In this document: one piece after another, positions 7,381 through 11,659 of the stretch
How the letters are laid out: each line of letters starts with the position of its first letter
How positions within the stretch are numbered: the first letter of the stretch is position 1
Assembly: GCA_009924965.1 (NCBI GenBank)
Contig: RFQN01000031.1
Coordinates: 1 to 11,659, forward strand
DNA length: 11,659 nt
DNA from: Verrucomicrobiota bacterium
Lineage (GTDB): Bacteria; Verrucomicrobiota; Verrucomicrobiia; Opitutales; UBA953
Reading direction: 5' to 3'
Program-made: the position numbers and the translations under genes
The notes under the pieces: generated by a model
The model's input: only the letters and a program-made list of their open reading frames with translations
Database searches by the model: none
Told to the model about the DNA's origin: nothing

Positions 7381-8811
7381 ATGCTGCTGAACGACTACAA
7401 GGCTGCCGCGCTCTTTGATGAGCTCGTCGACGAGAAGGGCAAGATTCGCCCTTACTACCAGGGCGTCGCCGACCGCTTGGCCGGCCTCAGCCCCGAAGAA
7501 CTGTCGCAGAAGATCCGCAGCCTCGAGCTCCTCTTCCTCAAACAGGGCATCACCTTCACCGTCTACGGCGACGACCGCGGCACCGAGCGCGTCTTCCCCT
7601 TCGACCCCTTCCCGCGCGTGGTCCCCGCGCATGAGTGGGAACACATCGAAGCCGGCCTCATCCAGCGCATCACCGCGCTGAACCTGTTCCTCTACGACGT
7701 CTACCACGAACAGCGCATCATAAAGGACGGCATCATTCCGACCGAAGTCATCCACGGCGCCGCCCATTACCGTCCCGAGTTCGTGGGCGTGTCCGTGCCG
7801 AAGGACGCCTACATCCACGTCTGCGGGACGGACCTGATCCGCGACCGCGATGGCCGCTACCTCGTGCTCGAGGACAACGGCCGCTGCCCCTCGGGCGTCT
7901 CCTACGTGCTCGAGAACCGCACCGCGATGAAGCGGGTCTTCCCGCACCTCTTCGGCGGCGGCGTCCGCGCGGTCGACACCTACCCGTCCGACCTGCTCGC
8001 GACCCTGCGCCACGTCGCCCCACACGAGAACCCCAACCCCAACGTGGTCCTGCTGACCCCTGGGGTCCACAACAGCGCCTATTTCGAACACTCCTTCCTC
8101 GCCCGCCAGATGAGCATCGAGATCGTCGAAGGCCGCGACCTCATCGCCCTCGACGGCTTCGTCTACATGCGCACCACGCGCGGGCTCCGGCAGGTGGACG
8201 TCATCTACCGACGCATCGACGACGACTTCCTCGACCCCCAGGTGTTCCGCAAGGACTCCTGCCTCGGCGTGCCTGGGCTCGTCGACGCCGTCCGCCGGGG
8301 CAACGTGGCCCTCGCCAACGCCATCGGTACCGGCGTGGCCGACGACAAGGTCACCTACGCCTACGTGCCGGACATGATCCGGTATTACCTCTGCCAGGAA
8401 CCGATCCTCGACCAGGTGCCGACCTACCTCGCATGGCGCCCCGACGACATGAAATACATCCTCGCGAACCTGCCGCAGCTCGTCGTCAAGGCGGCCAACG
8501 AAAGCGGCGGCTACGGCATGCTCATCGGGCCGATGGCGACGAAGGCGCAGATCGAGGAGTTCCGCGCCAAGGTGGTGGCCCACCCGCGCAACTACATCGC
8601 ACAACCCGTGGTAAACTTCTCGCAGCACCCGACGCTGGTGGATGGCCAGCTCGAAGGCCGCCACGTTGACCTCCGGCCCTTCGTGCTCTGGGGGGACTCG
8701 GTCAAGGTCTTGCCCGGAGGGCTCACACGCGTGGCCCTCAAGAAGGGCTCCATCGTCGTCAACTCATCGCAGGGAGGAGGCAGCAAGGACACATGGGTGC
8801 TCGCCCACTGA
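7381..8811 (+). CDS. Circularly permuted ATP-grasp protein (CP_ATPgrasp / COG2308-type amide ligase)
   Basis: ATP-grasp enzymes activate a carboxylate as acyl phosphate and join it to an amine or thiol. This family has a permuted fold, and its substrate is unknown. The protein has 476 residues. It opens with YKAAALFDELVDEKGKIRPYY (6-26), a family hallmark. Probable nucleotide and metal-binding stretches are LVLEDNGRCPSGVSYVLENR (161-180), DVIYRRIDDDFLDP (273-286), the glycine-rich VVKAANESGGYGM (368-380) and HVDLRPFVLWG (428-438). The C-terminal NSSQGGGSKDTWVL is also family-typical. ATG 7381 is preferred because it begins family-like sequence; TTG 7375 would add two residues and puts AGGAG (7358-7362) at a somewhat better but still long spacing. 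The alpha-E gene follows 14 bases after the stop and a transglutaminase gene after that. This trio is conserved in many bacteria, and its product is unestablished as far as I know. Confidence 0.9.
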   Translation: MLLNDYKAAALFDELVDEKGKIRPYYQGVADRLAGLSPEELSQKIRSLELLFLKQGITFTVYGDDRGTERVFPFDPFPRVVPAHEWEHIEAGLIQRITALNLFLYDVYHEQRIIKDGIIPTEVIHGAAHYRPEFVGVSVPKDAYIHVCGTDLIRDRDGRYLVLEDNGRCPSGVSYVLENRTAMKRVFPHLFGGGVRAVDTYPSDLLATLRHVAPHENPNPNVVLLTPGVHNSAYFEHSFLARQMSIEIVEGRDLIALDGFVYMRTTRGLRQVDVIYRRIDDDFLDPQVFRKDSCLGVPGLVDAVRRGNVALANAIGTGVADDKVTYAYVPDMIRYYLCQEPILDQVPTYLAWRPDDMKYILANLPQLVVKAANESGGYGMLIGPMATKAQIEEFRAKVVAHPRNYIAQPVVNFSQHPTLVDGQLEGRHVDLRPFVLWGDSVKVLPGGLTRVALKKGSIVVNSSQGGGSKDTWVLAH

Positions 8812-8825
8812 TGGAAGGCACGATG

Positions 8826-9863
8826 ATGCTGTCGCGCGTGGCGGACCACCTTTACTGGATGTCCCGCCAGATGGAACGCGCCGAGAACCTCGCCCGCCTC
8901 GTGCGCGTCAGCGAGGAGATGCTGCTCGACGACGAGACCCTCGGTCGGGGCTCGGCCCAGGAATACTGGACGCCGGTGCTGACGGCCACGGCCATGGAGG
9001 CGTCGTTCCGCACCCTCTACCCTCGCCCCGTCCAAGGCGCCGCCGCCCGTTACCTGACCCTCGACCAGCGCAACCCGGATTCGATCGTTTCGTGCATCTG
9101 CCAAGCCCGCGAGAACGCGCGGTCCGTGCGCGACAAGATCTCGGACGAGATGTGGTCCGAGCTCAACGCGTTGTACATGCTGGTCACCTCGCGCGAGGGG
9201 GCCGACCTGCTGGAACGCTCCCCACAGTCCTTCTACGACAAGGTCATCACCTCCTCGATGCTCTTCGACGGCATCACCGAGGCGACGCTCACGCGTGACG
9301 AGGGCTGGAACTTCCTCCAGCTCGGCCGCCTCTTAGAGCGCGCGGACATGACGAGCCGCTTCCTGGATATCCGCTCGCAAGCGCCCGCGGAAGCCGACGC
9401 CGCGGTGGAGCCCTTGCAGTGGGGCGCCATCCTCCGGGCCTGCAGCGCGCACGCTTGCTACCGCCGGCAGTTCGGCGGCGAAATCACCATCGAACGCGTG
9501 GTCGACCTCCTGCTCTTCTCCAACGAGTTCCCCCGCTCGGTCAGGCACTGCCTGCGGCGAGCGGACGAGATCCTGCACGACATCTCGGGCACCCCGACGG
9601 GCCGTTACTCGAACGCATGCGAGAAGATCACCGGGGCCCTGCTGGCCAAGCTCAGCTTCGCCGGGCCGCCGGAAGTCATGGCCCGCGGCCTCCACGCCTA
9701 CATCGACGACCTCCAGAAACAGCTGAATACGGCCGGCCAGACCATCTTCGAGACCTACGTCCTGCTCCCGGGTGAAGTCAGCCGGCATTTCCCGCGCGGT
9801 AGTCGACCCGATACGTTCTCGGACTGGCAACGGGAGCAACAACAGCAGCAGCAACAGCAATAA
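8826..9863 (+). CDS. Alpha-E domain protein (COG2307-type), with a C-terminal polyglutamine tail
   Basis: An all-helical domain protein of unknown activity that almost always accompanies the permuted ATP-grasp family; a scaffold or co-catalytic role is inferred only from co-occurrence. The 345-residue product begins MLSRVADHLYWMSRQMERAEN, the characteristic family N-terminus. Further typical stretches are DEGWNFLQLGRLLERADMT, FPRSVRHCL and the amphipathic helices near the end. ATG 8826 is chosen because GGAAGG (8813-8818) lies seven bases upstream and family members start with this MLSR. In-frame ATGs at 8793, 8811 and 8823 would add 11, 5 or 1 residues, and the 8811 ATG would overlap the previous stop as TGATG. 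The last eight residues are glutamine, encoded by mixed CAA and CAG codons, after a polar linker. I do not recall such a tail as a family feature. The transglutaminase gene starts 11 bases after the stop. Confidence 0.9.
   Translation: MLSRVADHLYWMSRQMERAENLARLVRVSEEMLLDDETLGRGSAQEYWTPVLTATAMEASFRTLYPRPVQGAAARYLTLDQRNPDSIVSCICQARENARSVRDKISDEMWSELNALYMLVTSREGADLLERSPQSFYDKVITSSMLFDGITEATLTRDEGWNFLQLGRLLERADMTSRFLDIRSQAPAEADAAVEPLQWGAILRACSAHACYRRQFGGEITIERVVDLLLFSNEFPRSVRHCLRRADEILHDISGTPTGRYSNACEKITGALLAKLSFAGPPEVMARGLHAYIDDLQKQLNTAGQTIFETYVLLPGEVSRHFPRGSRPDTFSDWQREQQQQQQQQ
9837..9860 (+). repeat. (CAR)8 trinucleotide repeat encoding Gln8
   Basis: Eight consecutive glutamine codons in the order CAA CAA CAG CAG CAG CAA CAG CAA directly precede the alpha-E stop codon TAA. 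Because both codons are mixed, either slippage followed by point changes or selection for glutamine is possible. Confidence 0.95.
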
Positions 9864-9874
9864 CCGACCGGCAC

Positions 9875-10717
9875 ATGAAGCTGCGCATCCTGCACCGCAC
9901 CGAATACCGCTACGCCCTGCCGGTCCGGAACAACAACAACGAACTCCGCGTCACCCCCCTCGACAACGGACGTCAACGGACGATCCTCCACCTCGTGCGC
10001 GTGCTGCCGGCGGTCAAGATGCGGCGCTACCACGACCTCTACCGCAACACCGTGTCCTTCTTCGAGATCGAGGAGGCCCATAAATCGCTCATCATCGACG
10101 TCTCCAGCGTGGTGGAGACCTCGCCGACCCCGTTCGAAGCGCTCCCGCAAGACGCCCTCTTGAGCGCCTTGGCCAAACCCGAGGTCGCCGAGAGCTTCCA
10201 GCCCTACCTGCAGTCGGAAGGCCCGGTGCAGATTACCCCGCAGATTTGGCGCACCGCCATCGACGTGAAGGCCGACCGCAAGGAAGTCGTACCTGTCGTC
10301 CAAAGCCTCATGCAGTTCGTCCACGAGACCTGTAGCTACGTGCCCGGCGTCACGACCGTCAGCACCACCACGGAGGAATTCTTCGCGAAGCCTCAGGGGG
10401 TCTGCCAAGATTTCGCCCACCTCTTGCTGGCCCTCTGCCGGGCCCTGGGCATCCCGGCCCGCTACATCTGCGGCTATGTCTACGACCCCAAACGCGGGGA
10501 AGTACTCGGCAGCCATGCGTCTCATGCGTGGTGCGAGGTCTGGATTCCCGGCTATGGCTGGTATGGGCTCGACCCAACGAACAAGCGCCCCGTCAACGAG
10601 GCGTATGTCGCTTCCGCCGTCGGACGCGACTACCGGGACGCCACGCCGATCCGCGGCAGCTATTGGGGGACGGGCGACCGCGAGATGCGCGTGACCGTCC
10701 ACGTTGAAGCGAAGTAG
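9875..10717 (+). CDS. Transglutaminase-like cysteine protease/amidase family protein with bacterial transglutaminase N-terminal domain
   Basis: A papain-fold enzyme expected to cleave or form amide bonds. In this operon context it may hydrolyse or transfer the product of the ATP-grasp ligase. The 280 residues comprise an N-terminal beta domain (about 1-110, starting MKLRILHRTEYRY, with LRVTPLDNGRQR) and a core with the full catalytic triad. The triad is Cys177 in PQGVCQDFAHLLLALCRALG, His217 in GSHASHAWCEVWIPG, and Asp233 in GWYGLDPTN. No signal peptide or membrane segment is seen, so it should be cytosolic like its partners. Four consecutive asparagines (19-22) lie where family members usually have a short variable turn. 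The ATG lies 11 bases after the alpha-E stop with no clear Shine-Dalgarno, so translational coupling is likely. This is the third gene of the trio. A protease rather than a cross-linking role is favoured from family knowledge. Confidence 0.9.
   Translation: MKLRILHRTEYRYALPVRNNNNELRVTPLDNGRQRTILHLVRVLPAVKMRRYHDLYRNTVSFFEIEEAHKSLIIDVSSVVETSPTPFEALPQDALLSALAKPEVAESFQPYLQSEGPVQITPQIWRTAIDVKADRKEVVPVVQSLMQFVHETCSYVPGVTTVSTTTEEFFAKPQGVCQDFAHLLLALCRALGIPARYICGYVYDPKRGEVLGSHASHAWCEVWIPGYGWYGLDPTNKRPVNEAYVASAVGRDYRDATPIRGSYWGTGDREMRVTVHVEAK
9929..9940 (+). repeat. (AAC)4 trinucleotide repeat encoding Asn4
   Basis: Four identical AAC codons give Asn19-22 of the transglutaminase-like protein. The tract lies 69 bases after the end of the glutamine repeat of the previous gene. 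Confidence 0.9.
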
Positions 10718-10747
10718 GGGCGGCTGCATTCTTTAATCGCACCGCCC
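10718..10747 (+). terminator. Stem-loop directly after the transglutaminase stop codon, possible terminator
   Basis: GGGCGG (10718-10723) and TGC (10725-10727) pair with GCA (10739-10741) and CCGCCC (10742-10747), leaving one bulged C and an 11-base AT-rich loop. The hairpin begins at the base after the TAG stop. No U-run follows, so it could be a weak terminator or an RNA-stabilising 3' hairpin of the trio operon. Confidence 0.4.
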
Positions 10748-10768
10748 ACGGAACCCGTCCAACGTGGC

Positions 10769-10790
10769 GGCGCAGCGAACCCGTTGCGCC
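10769..10790 (+). promoter_or_regulatory. Hairpin abutting the start codon of the DUF535 gene
   Basis: GGCGCAGCG (10769-10777) can pair with CGTTGCGCC (10782-10790) over nine positions with a single G-U wobble, closing an AACC tetraloop. The stem ends at the base just before the ATG. If transcribed, it would cover the ribosome-binding region, and no Shine-Dalgarno is visible there. A role in damping or regulating translation is inference. Confidence 0.4.
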
Positions 10791-11659
10791 ATGTCCTCCT
10801 TCGTCCCTCCGCAAGCCCCCACTTCTCGCCTCGGCTCGTTGCGTTGCGCCTGGTCGCTGACCACGCAGGCCTATGTCGGCTGGGGTTGGCGCTCGGTGAC
10901 GACGAAGTGCTTGGGACGTTCATTCAGCGCGTTCTGGGGACATCGCGAGTTCTCCGCTTGGGTCGGCTTCCTGCTCCAGCCCGACTACCTACCGTTCGCC
11001 TTGGCCAACGAACGCCTCTGGCATCGCACCCTGCGCGGCTACGTCTCGGCGGCTTGGCAGGGCCCCAAGGTGCTCAAAGTCCTCCAAGACACGTACCGTT
11101 TTGCCTTGGCTCATCCCGGACCGCTCCAGCAGGCGCTCCTGCAGGAGAAAGAAGTCACCTTTGCGGAGGTCCCTCTCGGCGAGGAAACCGGCCTGATTCG
11201 CTTCACCTTAGGCAAAGACCATCGCTTCCGTCGGGAAGGCGAATGGGCCGTCCGCGTGCATTGCGACAAAATCGGAGGAGAACTCTGCTCGATCGCCTTC
11301 TCGGTCGAAGAAATCGACGGCCGCTGGGTGGCTTATGCAGGTGCCATCCAGGGCGGGAGCGGGGCCAACGAGGAGACCATCAAGGCCTCCGCCAAGGCCA
11401 TGCACGGGGTTCGGGCCAAGGCCATGGCCATCTTTGCGCTCCAAGAGCTCGTGAGCGCCCTAGGAATCAGCCGCCTCCTGGGGGCTGGGAACACCATCCA
11501 GATGAGCCGCGGAAAGCACATGATCAGCGTCCCCTGGAACAAAATCTCCTTTAATTACGATGGCATGTGGGCTGAAGCCGACGGCAAGCCCGCCGAAGAG
11601 GGCTGGTTTGAGCTCCCCCTGCGGGAGGTCCGCCGGACCCGGGAAGAGATCAAGGCCAA
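10791..11659 (+). CDS. DUF535 (VirK/YbjX family) protein, 3' end outside the window
   Basis: Family members VirK and YbjX of enterobacteria have been linked to virulence and resistance to antimicrobial peptides, but no biochemical activity is established. The frame from ATG 10791 is open to the right edge (289 full codons). Family proteins have roughly 290-320 residues, so only a short C-terminal piece should be missing. Recognisable stretches are the N-terminal helical part with FLLQPDYLPFALANERLWHRTLRGY (about 60-84), the middle AYAGAIQGG (181-189), and the diagnostic C-terminal region LGAGNTIQMSRGKHMISVPWN (230-250), FNYDGMWAE and EGWFELPLREV. No signal peptide or membrane segment is evident. 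It follows the ATP-grasp/alpha-E/transglutaminase trio by 73 bases containing two hairpins, so it is probably a separate unit. The start is supported by family-like N-terminal length, not by a ribosome-binding site. Confidence 0.85.
   Translation, partial: MSSFVPPQAPTSRLGSLRCAWSLTTQAYVGWGWRSVTTKCLGRSFSAFWGHREFSAWVGFLLQPDYLPFALANERLWHRTLRGYVSAAWQGPKVLKVLQDTYRFALAHPGPLQQALLQEKEVTFAEVPLGEETGLIRFTLGKDHRFRREGEWAVRVHCDKIGGELCSIAFSVEEIDGRWVAYAGAIQGGSGANEETIKASAKAMHGVRAKAMAIFALQELVSALGISRLLGAGNTIQMSRGKHMISVPWNKISFNYDGMWAEADGKPAEEGWFELPLREVRRTREEIKA

Noticed and set aside
5997..8664. Long minus-strand open frames (461 and 445 codons) across the sigma factor and ATP-grasp genes
   Set aside because: Both mirror well-supported genes and show repetitive Val/Asp/Glu/His/Leu composition without any domain.
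10784..11554. 256-codon plus-strand frame overlapping the DUF535 gene
   Set aside because: The translation is Arg/Pro/Gly-rich with no domain, while the frame from ATG 10791 gives a clear DUF535 protein.

Overview
The window is dense, GC-rich bacterial chromosome (my impression is roughly 65% G+C) and contains nine protein-coding genes. Two of them run off the ends. I see no tRNA, rRNA, CRISPR array, insertion sequence or phage gene. The GAPDH sequence style, the debranching-type GH13 enzyme, the sigma-70 protein without region 1.1 and the ATP-grasp/alpha-E/transglutaminase trio suggest Verrucomicrobiota, perhaps Opitutae. That placement rests on memory of family sequences and is tentative. 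Most start codons lack a convincing Shine-Dalgarno sequence, and several genes start with GTG.

Left block (1-3651, minus strand): a GH13 glycogen/starch debranching-type enzyme, then gapA, then the first 64 codons of pgk. The order runs from glycogen breakdown into the payoff phase of glycolysis. A clear intrinsic terminator lies between gapA and pgk. The gapA reading frame is open and well conserved at both ends, but it encodes only 278 residues. It lacks about 59 internal residues that in the family carry the catalytic histidine, the S-loop and the phosphate-binding residues. This is the most surprising single observation, and it is either a real in-frame deletion or an assembly error.

Middle block (3734-7268, plus strand): diverging from the GH13 gene is a class I SAM-dependent methyltransferase of the RlmI-like group. 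After it come trpE (anthranilate synthase component I) and, five bases later, a primary-type sigma-70 factor gene.

Right block (7381-10717, plus strand): a tight three-gene operon encoding a circularly permuted ATP-grasp protein, an alpha-E domain protein and a transglutaminase-like cysteine protease. This trio recurs in many bacteria and is predicted from comparative genomics to make and trim a peptide or amide product, but its chemistry is, to my knowledge, unestablished. It is the best candidate here for an undescribed system. In this copy the alpha-E protein ends in eight glutamines, and the transglutaminase has four asparagines near its N-terminus. The window closes with a nearly complete DUF535 (VirK/YbjX) gene, whose ATG directly follows a strong predicted hairpin.
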